A stretch of DNA of 64,000 bases. It comes from Sphingobacterium rhinopitheci (GTDB lineage Bacteria > Bacteroidota > Bacteroidia > Sphingobacteriales > Sphingobacteriaceae). Positions 8,890 through 16,299 of this stretch are shown here, piece after piece (the stretch's first letter is position 1; the number at the start of each line of letters is the position of its first letter). The notes below the pieces were generated by a model. That model did not search any database and was not told the DNA's origin. It saw only the letters and a program-made list of their open reading frames with translations. The position numbers and the translations under genes were made by a program. The stretch is taken from positions 558,001 through 622,000 of the forward strand of contig NZ_JADEYQ010000001.1 of the NCBI RefSeq assembly GCF_022627575.1, written 5' to 3'.

Positions 8890-9146
8890 TTATATTATTT
8901 TAAATGCTTCTTTGCCTACCGCTATTTCCTTTCGCAGTACATAATTCGTCTTCCCGTGGAGGAAATAAATAACAAACCCTACGTTCACCACAGCAAGAAT
9001 AAGATTCACAAAAGAAGACGCTTGTGTCTCTCTAATGAATAATAGGAACATTAAAAAACAATAACGATAACTGCAAGACGTACAATTCTACCAGTAAACA
9101 ATGTCACATCAGAAAGATATTGTGCTAGATCTGGAAAAAAATGAAA
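8890..9146 (-). pseudogene. Probable remnant of a small membrane protein gene
   Basis: Reading the minus strand from about 9146, one frame encodes FFPDLAQYLSDVTLF then TGRIVRLAVIVIVF and stops at TAA inside a T6 tract. One extra T would join it to an open stretch (9051-8890) encoding FLLFIRETQASSF, NLILAVVNVGFVIYF and a basic tail ending KEAFKII. Two hydrophobic segments then suggest a small membrane protein. The upstream part lacks an ATG and has another stop. I recognise no family. It could be a decayed gene or, less likely, a sequencing error in the homopolymer. The rest of the 8873-9188 gap shows nothing else convincing. Confidence 0.35.
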
Positions 9147-9188
9147 ATTTTAATCCAAATAAAAATACCTTAAAGAACATACATTATG

Positions 9189-9758
9189 CTACCAAGGTGA
9201 AAAATTAGATTGTACAGGTTTAGTTAAATCAAATTGAACCGTAAAAACACGGTCAGAACCAATTCTTCGAAGGTTATATGTAAAAATATTGCCGTCCATA
9301 GTTATCCACCATACATTTTGGCATGCATAATCAATCAACTCACAAGTTTCATTATCTGCAGGAAAGATTTGGATGGTATCACTACCTTCATTTGGAGAAG
9401 TACCACCATAAAAGGTGATCTTATCTGGTGAACCGTCTTCATGACGATGATCATGTTTCAAAGTAAGCACATTATTAGAGTAGCTCAATATCCATGTACG
9501 CGATTTGTTCTCCCCTACATAGAAAGGAATACGAACCTCTCTATCAGAAAAACTCATCACCTGCATAAGCAATTTATTACCAACAAAACCATCACCATCT
9601 TTACCACCAGCAATTATCTCTCCTTCATAATAATTGCCTAAATGAGGTTTAAATTTTTCTAAAAAAATCTGAGATTTATTTTTTTCTTGTGCAAATAAAG
9701 TGTTGGAAACCAATAATAATAGCAGCAATAAAGTTGCCCCAAAGTTGTGTAAAATCAT
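9189..9758 (-). CDS. Exported protein of unknown function
   Basis: A 189-residue protein with a clear signal peptide (hydrophobic Leu-rich core, cleavage near LFAQ, residue 23-24). The mature part looks like a compact beta-rich domain: EGEIIAGGKDGDGFVGN, RIPFYVGENKSRTWIL, LTLKHDHRHEDGSPDKITFYGG and FTYNLRRIGSDRVFTVQFDL. Two Cys (in ETCELIDYACQNVWW) may form a disulfide. The pattern of a calculated yield of intact strands around a charged HDHRHEDGS loop resembles small exported beta-barrel proteins, but I cannot assign a family. It is a single gene, divergent from the DEAD-box helicase gene. Confidence 0.75.
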   Translation of the reverse strand: MILHNFGATLLLLLLLVSNTLFAQEKNKSQIFLEKFKPHLGNYYEGEIIAGGKDGDGFVGNKLLMQVMSFSDREVRIPFYVGENKSRTWILSYSNNVLTLKHDHRHEDGSPDKITFYGGTSPNEGSDTIQIFPADNETCELIDYACQNVWWITMDGNIFTYNLRRIGSDRVFTVQFDLTKPVQSNFSPW

Positions 9759-9841
9759 TTGAATATCATTTTAATTATATTAGCTAAAGATACTATTAAA
9801 AATCAAGAGGTTAAGCTATAGGATTATTAAAATATTTTACT

Positions 9842-9876
9842 TATCTTTGCAACGCCTTAGGCAATAGAGCCTATTG
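9842..9876 (+). promoter_or_regulatory. -7 element and leader hairpin of the DEAD-box helicase gene
   Basis: TATCTTTG (9842-9849) matches the Bacteroidota -7 consensus. The inferred leader then carries CAATAG-agc-CTATTG (9862-9876), a 6-bp stem with a 3-nt loop, before the ATG at 9890. Leader structure in helicase genes can serve cold-shock control; that role here is inference. Confidence 0.5.
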
Positions 9877-9889
9877 TATAATTTAATTC

Positions 9890-11812
9890 ATGAACCCATT
9901 TTTAGAACTGGGAATCCGTGAGGAAGTTGTTAAAGCCATCTCAGAAATAGGTTTCGAAAAACCTTCTGAAATACAGGAAAAAGCCATTCCTGTATTATTG
10001 ACTGGTAGCGACGATTTTGTCGGATTAGCCCAAACCGGCACAGGTAAGACAGCGGCATTTGGTCTTCCATTATTAGAACAGCTAGACTTTTCTCAAAGAC
10101 ACCCACAGGCATTAATTTTATGTCCTACACGTGAGTTGTGTTTACAAATCTCTAAAGATTTAGAAAAATTTGCTAAATACATGGACAACGTAAATGTTGT
10201 GGCTGTTTATGGAGGTGCAAATATCTCAGACCAATTACGTCAAATCAGACGTGGTGTGCAAATTGTAGTAGCGACCCCAGGTCGTATGTTAGATATCATT
10301 GGTAGAAATGCTATTGATTTTTCTAGCGTAAATTATGTTGTATTAGATGAAGCGGACGAAATGTTAAACATGGGTTTCCAAGAAGACATCAACAACATCT
10401 TGTCAGAAACTCCTGACACTAAAAAAACATGGTTATTCTCGGCTACAATGCCTAAAGAAGTACGTCGTATTGCTCAAAAATATATGACTGACCCTGTGGA
10501 GTTAACTGTAGGTACAAAAAACACAGGTAATGCAAACATTGAGCATCAATATTTTTTGATTAAAGCAAAAGATAAATATGCTGCCTTCAAACGTATCGTG
10601 GATTCAAATCCTGATATCTTTGGTATTGTATTTTGTCGTACAAAAATTGAAACGCAAGAAATTGCTGAAGCATTAATCAAAGATGGTTATAATGCAGATG
10701 CATTACACGGAGATTTATCTCAACAACAGCGTGACAAAGTAATGAAACGTTACCGTGACCGTAGTTTACAAATGTTAATTGCAACAGATGTAGCTGCTCG
10801 TGGTATTGATGTTAATGACGTGACACACGTTATCAACTTCTCGTTACCTGATGAAATTGAAAACTATACACACCGTTCGGGCCGTACAGCTCGTGCTGGT
10901 AAAACAGGTATTTCAATCTCTCTAATTAACATTAAAGAACAAAGCAAAATTCGTCAACTTGAAAAAGTTATCGGTAAAGCTTTTGAACGCAAACAAGTAC
11001 CTCAAGGTGAAGAAGTTGTTGCAAGACAATTATTAACTATCATTGATAAAGTTAATCAAGTAGAGGTAAATGATGATCAGATGAACGCTTTCTTACCGGC
11101 TATAATGGAAGGTTTTGAATCGTTATCAAAAGAAGAAATTGTTAAAAGATTTGCATCTTTAGAATTCAACCGTTTCTTAGATTATTACAAAAATGCTCCA
11201 GATTTAAATATTGAAGCTAGAGATATTAGTAATACACGTGAAAGAGGTGAAAGAGGCGAACGTGGTGAAAGAAGTGAGCGTGGTTCTCGTATGGGATCTA
11301 AAGGCTACACTCGTTTATTCATGAACTTAGGTGCTGTAGATGAATTTAGCCGTGGAGACATGTTAGGATTTATCTGCAATAACTCTAAAATATCTGGAAA
11401 ATCAATCGGTAAAATTGATATGAAAGGTGTTTTCACATTCTTTGAAGTACAAGACGAAGAAGTTAACAAAGTATTTGAAGGCTTTAAAGGCGTAGATTAC
11501 AATGGTCGTCAAGTAAGAATCGAAGTATCTGGCGACGGCGGTGGCTCTGGCGAACGTAGTCACTCAGGTGGTGATCGCGGAAGTAGAGGACGTAGCGGCG
11601 GATTCGGTGGCGAAAGAAGAGATCGCGGTGGATTCGGTGGTGAAAGAAAAGATCGTGGTGGATTCGGTGGCGAAAGAAAAGATCGTGGTGGATTTGGTGG
11701 TGAAAGAAAAGATCGTGCTGGTTTCGGAGGCGAAAGAAAAAGTCGCAGTGGAGATAATGGCGGATTCCGTGATTTCTCTGGCAAACGTAGTGAATCTAAA
11801 AGCAAATATTAA
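9890..11812 (+). CDS. DEAD-box ATP-dependent RNA helicase with DbpA-type RNA-binding domain and RGG-like tail
   Basis: A 640-residue RNA helicase of the DeaD/CsdA type. Visible motifs: Q motif region with IGFEKPSEIQ (about 21-30), Walker A AQTGTGKT (46-53), PTREL, DEAD (about 154), SAT (about 184), and motif VI HRSGRTARAGKTG (327-339). A DbpA-like RNA-binding domain lies at about 470-550 (YTRLFMNLGAVDEF). The tail is basic and repetitive, with GERGERGERS before the RNA-binding domain and five GGFGGERKDR-type decapeptides after it. It likely remodels ribosome precursors or structured mRNA, perhaps in the cold. It is monocistronic with its own terminator. Confidence 0.93.
   Translation: MNPFLELGIREEVVKAISEIGFEKPSEIQEKAIPVLLTGSDDFVGLAQTGTGKTAAFGLPLLEQLDFSQRHPQALILCPTRELCLQISKDLEKFAKYMDNVNVVAVYGGANISDQLRQIRRGVQIVVATPGRMLDIIGRNAIDFSSVNYVVLDEADEMLNMGFQEDINNILSETPDTKKTWLFSATMPKEVRRIAQKYMTDPVELTVGTKNTGNANIEHQYFLIKAKDKYAAFKRIVDSNPDIFGIVFCRTKIETQEIAEALIKDGYNADALHGDLSQQQRDKVMKRYRDRSLQMLIATDVAARGIDVNDVTHVINFSLPDEIENYTHRSGRTARAGKTGISISLINIKEQSKIRQLEKVIGKAFERKQVPQGEEVVARQLLTIIDKVNQVEVNDDQMNAFLPAIMEGFESLSKEEIVKRFASLEFNRFLDYYKNAPDLNIEARDISNTRERGERGERGERSERGSRMGSKGYTRLFMNLGAVDEFSRGDMLGFICNNSKISGKSIGKIDMKGVFTFFEVQDEEVNKVFEGFKGVDYNGRQVRIEVSGDGGGSGERSHSGGDRGSRGRSGGFGGERRDRGGFGGERKDRGGFGGERKDRGGFGGERKDRAGFGGERKSRSGDNGGFRDFSGKRSESKSKY
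11600..11749 (+). repeat. Five tandem 30-bp coding repeats
   Basis: Five in-frame 30-nt units begin at 11600, 11630, 11660, 11690 and 11720, each starting GGATTCGGTGG or a close variant and encoding a GFGGERKDRG-like decapeptide. Unit 5 is the most divergent. The tract creates long spurious open frames on both strands. Such arrays can change copy number by slippage without breaking the frame. Confidence 0.9.
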
Positions 11813-11836
11813 TATCATTAATATTACGTAATTTTG

Positions 11837-11872
11837 TAAGGCTATCTATTTTTAGATAGCCTTATTTTTTTT
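11837..11872 (+). terminator. Terminator after the DEAD-box helicase gene
   Basis: Stem TAAGGCTATCTA / TAGATAGCCTTA with a TTTT loop followed by eight T residues, a canonical intrinsic terminator. It ends 6 nt before the acyl-CoA synthetase ATG. Confidence 0.9.
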
Positions 11873-11878
11873 AGTAAT

Positions 11879-13639
11879 ATGCAAGTTACACCTACCCGTA
11901 TTTTTGATTTAGTATACTATCATGACCATGTTTACCCTGAGGTCCCAATTTATTCGTACAAAAAAAATGAAGAATGGATAAATCTTTACAGTAAAGATTA
12001 TATTAATTTAATCAATACTGTTTCAAAAGGGTTGCTATCTTTAGATATACAACCAAATGACAAAATAGGCTTAATATCCGAAAATCGCTACGAATGGAAT
12101 GTACTGGATTTCGCTTTACAGCAAATCGGAGCAGTTGTAGTAGCCGTCTACCCCAATATATCAGACAAAGACTATATCCATATATTCAACCATGCTGAAG
12201 TTAAATTAACTTTTATCAGTAATAAGGACCTTTTCGATAGAATCGATCAACTAAAAAATAGTATCCCTACATTACAGTCATTGTATTTATTTGATGAAAT
12301 AGACAATTATCCTAATTGGCAATCGATAAAAACAAATAGTGTAAATGTCAGTGATGAAGAATTAGAATTTCGCAAAGCGGAGGTAACAACAGATAACTTA
12401 GCAACCTTAATCTATACCTCTGGTACTACTGGTACCCCAAAAGGAGTAATGCTATCACATAAAAACTTATTAGCTGATACAATGAGTAGCGAATGCTCTT
12501 TCCCTGTTACGTCACATCAAAGAGCATTATCATTTCTGCCTGTCTGCCATGCTTATGAGCGTGTATTTCACTATGTATACATATACAAAGGTCTTTCTAT
12601 TTACTATGCTCAATCGATGGACAGCATAGGTCATGATATGAAAGAAGTAAAGCCACATATATTCTCTGCTGTACCGCGAGTTTTAGAAAAAGTATATGAG
12701 AAAATAATGCTCACAGGTGAAAGTCTTACTGGTATCAAGCGTAAATTATTTTTCTGGGCTTTAAACCTTGGCGAGAGATACGATTTAGAAAATAGAACAT
12801 TGTGGTACGATATTCAATTAAGCATCGCTAGAAAACTAATTTTCTCAAAATGGCAAGCTGCTCTTGGAGGGGAAATTCTGGGTATTGCTTCAGGATCAGC
12901 AGCATTGCAAGAGAAATTAATCCGTATATATATGGCTGCTGGTATAAATATATATGAAGGATATGGCCTTACAGAAGCCGGTCCATGCCTATCTGTAAAT
13001 GATTTTAAAAGAGGTATGAAAATTGGAACAGTTGGACTTCCTCTTATAAATATACAGATTAAATTAGCTGAAGATGGTGAAATATTAGCCAAAGGAGATA
13101 ATATCATGCTTGGTTATTATAAGGATGAAGAATCTACGAAAGAAGTTCTTCGTGATGGATGGTTGTCTACAGGAGATATAGGGAGATGGGTGGACAATAA
13201 ATATCTAAAAATAATTGACCGTAAAAAAGAGATGTTTAAGACATCTGGTGGGAAATACGTAGTTCCTCAAGCTATCGAATCCAAAATGACGGAATCACCA
13301 TTTATTGAACAACTAATGGTTGTTGGTGAAGGACAAAAATATCCTGCAGCTTTTATAGTACCTTCCTATTCAAACCTATTGAAATGGGCTATGAAAACCG
13401 ATCCACAAGTAGAAAACTTAGATAAAAAAGAGTTCTTGCGTACATTACTTGTAGAAAATAAGATAAAATCTGAAATTGAAAAAGTAAATATACTTTTTGG
13501 GAATTGGGAACAAATTAAAAAATATGTTATCATTCCAGATGAATTTACTATTGAAGGCGGCGAACTAACTCCTACTCTCAAGATGAAACGTAAACTCATA
13601 ATAGCAAAATATCAAGAGCTATATGACTCTTTATTTTAA
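11879..13639 (+). CDS. AMP-dependent long-chain fatty acid-CoA ligase
   Basis: A 586-residue adenylate-forming enzyme that activates fatty acids with ATP and CoA. The P-loop-like motif YTSGTTGTPKGVMLSHKNLL is at about 179-198; the A5-type motif YEGYGLTEAGP lies near 360; LSTGDIGRW near 430 holds the ribose-binding Asp; and IDRKKEMFKTSGGKYV carries the hinge and C-terminal domain. This long-chain subtype (FAA1-like, cytoplasmic or membrane-associated) is common in Bacteroidota. The ATG at 11879 follows the upstream terminator after 6 nt, leaving little room for a leader, so its promoter probably overlaps the terminator. Confidence 0.93.
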   Translation: MQVTPTRIFDLVYYHDHVYPEVPIYSYKKNEEWINLYSKDYINLINTVSKGLLSLDIQPNDKIGLISENRYEWNVLDFALQQIGAVVVAVYPNISDKDYIHIFNHAEVKLTFISNKDLFDRIDQLKNSIPTLQSLYLFDEIDNYPNWQSIKTNSVNVSDEELEFRKAEVTTDNLATLIYTSGTTGTPKGVMLSHKNLLADTMSSECSFPVTSHQRALSFLPVCHAYERVFHYVYIYKGLSIYYAQSMDSIGHDMKEVKPHIFSAVPRVLEKVYEKIMLTGESLTGIKRKLFFWALNLGERYDLENRTLWYDIQLSIARKLIFSKWQAALGGEILGIASGSAALQEKLIRIYMAAGINIYEGYGLTEAGPCLSVNDFKRGMKIGTVGLPLINIQIKLAEDGEILAKGDNIMLGYYKDEESTKEVLRDGWLSTGDIGRWVDNKYLKIIDRKKEMFKTSGGKYVVPQAIESKMTESPFIEQLMVVGEGQKYPAAFIVPSYSNLLKWAMKTDPQVENLDKKEFLRTLLVENKIKSEIEKVNILFGNWEQIKKYVIIPDEFTIEGGELTPTLKMKRKLIIAKYQELYDSLF

Positions 13640-13680
13640 AAACAAAGACTTCTATAACTATAGAAGTCTTTGTTTTTAAA
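13635..13680. terminator. Terminator after the acyl-CoA synthetase gene
   Basis: Near-perfect inverted repeat with 22-nt arms (core AAACAAAGACTTCTATA and complement) that begins in the last codons of the synthetase gene. T-rich on the plus strand and A-rich on the other side, so it could also stop the converging racemase-like gene. Confidence 0.85.
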
Positions 13681-13735
13681 AATCATTTCTTTTTAAGGAT
13701 AGGTAACAGATCTTTATCAAAATTTATTTTTCTTA

Positions 13736-15259
13736 TTAATTTATTCTATCATCAAGAAGTACATCTGTAGTCTTTGGGTTATAATTAGAAAAGTTCTTAA
13801 TCAACTGATACGTATTGGGAATAGATTTTTCAAACCTCAGCAATGTTTCGCCAGAGATATTTGTCTTATCAAATGGTACCACTTTTATATATTCTTGGAT
13901 ATTATTAGCAGATCTACCGTATTTATAATCATATGTAAATCTACCATGTTCATCTAATACAATATCACTATTCATTTTATTGGGAACCGAAATGAAGAAT
14001 TCAGACTGCTTATTCATATCAGCTTCTGTGTTTAACAAATCATTATCCTTTAATGCAACATATAATTCTTGAGCTACATAAATCGAGGGGTCAATTATAT
14101 GTACATTTTTGTGGATTAAATGTTGATAAACATAATCACCTTTTTCATCTTTATAATCTCTAAGCTCACCAAGTACCTGATTGATTTCATCCATCAAATA
14201 AGGATAATGTGTACATCCCAAAATTAATGCCTTCAAAGGTTGTGCATCTTTTGTGTTGCGCATCTTTTCTAATAAGGAAACAAGATGATAACGAATATAA
14301 TTCTCGGCATCATTCAATTGCATCACAGTACAATCTTCCGCATCCTCGGTATCACAAAGCATCTTATTTTTATCAAAATTGAAATTGTAAACATCTAATA
14401 AAGCCTTATCAATTTTATAGTTATCATTACTTAAAGAAGGACCTCTGTAGCCATCTCTCGGCGCTACAATAGCAGAACCTATATAATCAGCTTCCTCGTC
14501 AACCGCTTCGGCGACACCATGTCCTCCTTGATTAAAAATTTGAATATTACCGCTGTAATTCCCTTTATCTATTTGCGCTAACAAAGTTCTTTCATAGCCC
14601 TTGGAGGCAATTGTTCCAACTGTAGCGAACACAGCAATACTACCATCCTCCTCTTTATCAAAGAAAGATAATGTACCATTTGCGGCAGCATTAATAACAC
14701 CTATAACAGGGATTTTTAAACCAGACCTATTCAAAAATAAAACCGCATCATTATATCCATACGCTGTAGCAGTATTACAGGCTATAACAATTGCTTTAAC
14801 TTGTTGTTTATTGTCCTGCGGAACCTTAGAAATTGGGGAAGTATAATATTTAGTACCCAGCAAAAATTGAAAATCCTTAATAATATGCTCTTTTAATAAA
14901 TCATCTTTACCTACAGCATTATAGTTGCCATAAGGCATATTAGCTTGATCAGCTAAATAAATAAATTTTTCTGTCGAGAAATCAAGTATCCCATCAGCAT
15001 TTTTTTTATTGGTCTTATTGTCATTTTGATCAAAGTTCACCAATGCATCTAACACAGTAAGTCCACCAGTCCCCGAATCAAATACGCCTATAGGAAGTCC
15101 CTTTAAAGGGCTTGAGTATTTAGCAAAATCAATATGATAAAAACTATTCTTATCTTTTACAATGGCTTCTTCTATAAGTAGCCTTTCCTGGCCATAAGAG
15201 AATTTAAAAACCGAGCTAACCGTAATAAACGTAATACAAGTACGTAGTAATCCATTCAT
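13736..15259 (-). CDS. Exported, enlarged glutamate racemase-like protein
   Basis: A 507-residue member of the Asp/Glu racemase superfamily. Conserved elements of MurI are present: GVFDSGTGGLTVLDAL (catalytic Asp region), YLADQANMPYGNY (parallel to YxGDxxxxPYG), IACNTATAYG with the first catalytic Cys, and LGCTHYPYLMDEI with the second. Ordinary MurI has about 265-285 residues and is cytoplasmic; this protein has an N-terminal hydrophobic segment (about 6-22, ending FSYGQ) that looks like a signal peptide, plus long insertions. It may racemise an amino acid in the periplasm or have another substrate. Single gene between terminators; the substrate is unknown. Confidence 0.82.
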   Translation of the reverse strand: MNGLLRTCITFITVSSVFKFSYGQERLLIEEAIVKDKNSFYHIDFAKYSSPLKGLPIGVFDSGTGGLTVLDALVNFDQNDNKTNKKNADGILDFSTEKFIYLADQANMPYGNYNAVGKDDLLKEHIIKDFQFLLGTKYYTSPISKVPQDNKQQVKAIVIACNTATAYGYNDAVLFLNRSGLKIPVIGVINAAANGTLSFFDKEEDGSIAVFATVGTIASKGYERTLLAQIDKGNYSGNIQIFNQGGHGVAEAVDEEADYIGSAIVAPRDGYRGPSLSNDNYKIDKALLDVYNFNFDKNKMLCDTEDAEDCTVMQLNDAENYIRYHLVSLLEKMRNTKDAQPLKALILGCTHYPYLMDEINQVLGELRDYKDEKGDYVYQHLIHKNVHIIDPSIYVAQELYVALKDNDLLNTEADMNKQSEFFISVPNKMNSDIVLDEHGRFTYDYKYGRSANNIQEYIKVVPFDKTNISGETLLRFEKSIPNTYQLIKNFSNYNPKTTDVLLDDRIN

Positions 15260-15343
15260 AATATATAGGTTTAAGCAACAAAATAAGGAATTTCACATCT
15301 TTTACACAAAAAAATGCAAAATAGATAAAGATCTAGCATAAAA

Positions 15344-15373
15344 AAAACGTAAAACTTTAAGGTTTTACGTTTT
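15344..15373 (-). terminator. Terminator after rlmB
   Basis: Stem AAAACGTAAAAC / GTTTTACGTTTT with a 6-nt loop; on the minus strand it is followed by a U-run (complement of 15341-15347). Confidence 0.85.
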
Positions 15374-15399
15374 ATATAGTGAACAGAATAAATAGTATT

Positions 15400-16179
15400 C
15401 TATTTCAAATTTCGTTGACGAATAGCTTCATAAATAACTACAGCAGCTGATACCGATACGTTCAATGACCCTATTTCACCAAACATAGGTATCTTGGCCA
15501 ATTTATCTGCAATACGTATCAAATCATCAGAAACACCAACATCCTCGGCGCCCATGATAATACAAGTAGGTACGGAATAATCAACTTCATATACCGAATC
15601 TTGTGTTTTCTCTGTACTAACAACGAGCTGAATACCTGATTCAATTAAAAAACGACCTGTTTTGCCTAAAGAATCTTGACGACAAACAGGTATTTTGTAT
15701 AAAGCACCTGCAGACGTTTTTATGGCATCAGGATTGATCTCAGCGGAACCTTTCTTCGGAACAATTATAGCGTGTACACCTGCACATTCTGCGGTACGTG
15801 CTATCGCACCCATATTACGTACATCGGTAACACCATCTAACATTAATAACAAAGGTGTTTCCCCTTTTTCATAAATCGTGGGTAAAATATCCTCTATATT
15901 ATGGTAAATAATAGGCGAAATAACAGCGATTACCCCTTGGTGATTTTTACGTGTTATACGGTTAAGTTTTTCAACAGGTACTTGTTGAAATCCCATGTTA
16001 TGTTCTTTCAACAACGTTTTTAATTCCAACAAAAGACTTCCACTTAAGCCTCTTTGAACAAAAAGTGATTCAATTTCTTTTCCACTATCTATAGCTTCAA
16101 TGACAGCACGAATACCAAAGACCATTTGATTTGTCTCTCTTTTGTCTTCTCTATCTCTACGTTGGAAATTATTTTGCAT
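15400..16179 (-). CDS. rlmB: 23S rRNA 2'-O-ribose methyltransferase of the TrmH/RlmB type
   Basis: A SPOUT methyltransferase of about 260 residues. An N-terminal substrate-binding domain begins MVFGIRAVIEAIDSGKEIES after a short basic leader (MQNNFQRRDREDKRE). The C-terminal knotted domain has LDGVTDVRNMGAIARTAECAG, IMGAEDVGVSDDLIRIAD and IPMFGEIGSLNVSVSAAV, the three TrmH motifs. It most likely methylates G2251 of 23S rRNA using S-adenosylmethionine. The start is ATG 16179; the in-frame TTG at 16224 would add 15 unconserved residues. Confidence 0.92.
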   Translation of the reverse strand: MQNNFQRRDREDKRETNQMVFGIRAVIEAIDSGKEIESLFVQRGLSGSLLLELKTLLKEHNMGFQQVPVEKLNRITRKNHQGVIAVISPIIYHNIEDILPTIYEKGETPLLLMLDGVTDVRNMGAIARTAECAGVHAIIVPKKGSAEINPDAIKTSAGALYKIPVCRQDSLGKTGRFLIESGIQLVVSTEKTQDSVYEVDYSVPTCIIMGAEDVGVSDDLIRIADKLAKIPMFGEIGSLNVSVSAAVVIYEAIRQRNLK

Positions 16180-16243
16180 ATGTAATATTATATAAGTCGA
16201 GTCATTAATTTTGAGCACATCCAAATCGTCTCAAAATTTGACA

Positions 16244-16251
16244 CAAAGATA
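16244..16251 (-). promoter_or_regulatory. Predicted -7 element of rlmB
   Basis: Minus-strand TATCTTTG, a perfect TAnnTTTG match, 64 nt before ATG 16179. No clear -33 partner was found. Confidence 0.45.
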
Positions 16252-16299
16252 CTAAAGTATTATTTAACTAAGTTTCAATTAGTATTTTAAATATAAAAA

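Noticed and set aside
11600..11749. Tandem repeats considered as a CRISPR array
   Set aside because: The units are contiguous, in frame and without spacers.
11541..11831. Overlapping open frames on both strands in the helicase tail
   Set aside because: Created by the 30-bp repeats; their proteins are low-complexity artefacts and the helicase frame has clear domain support.
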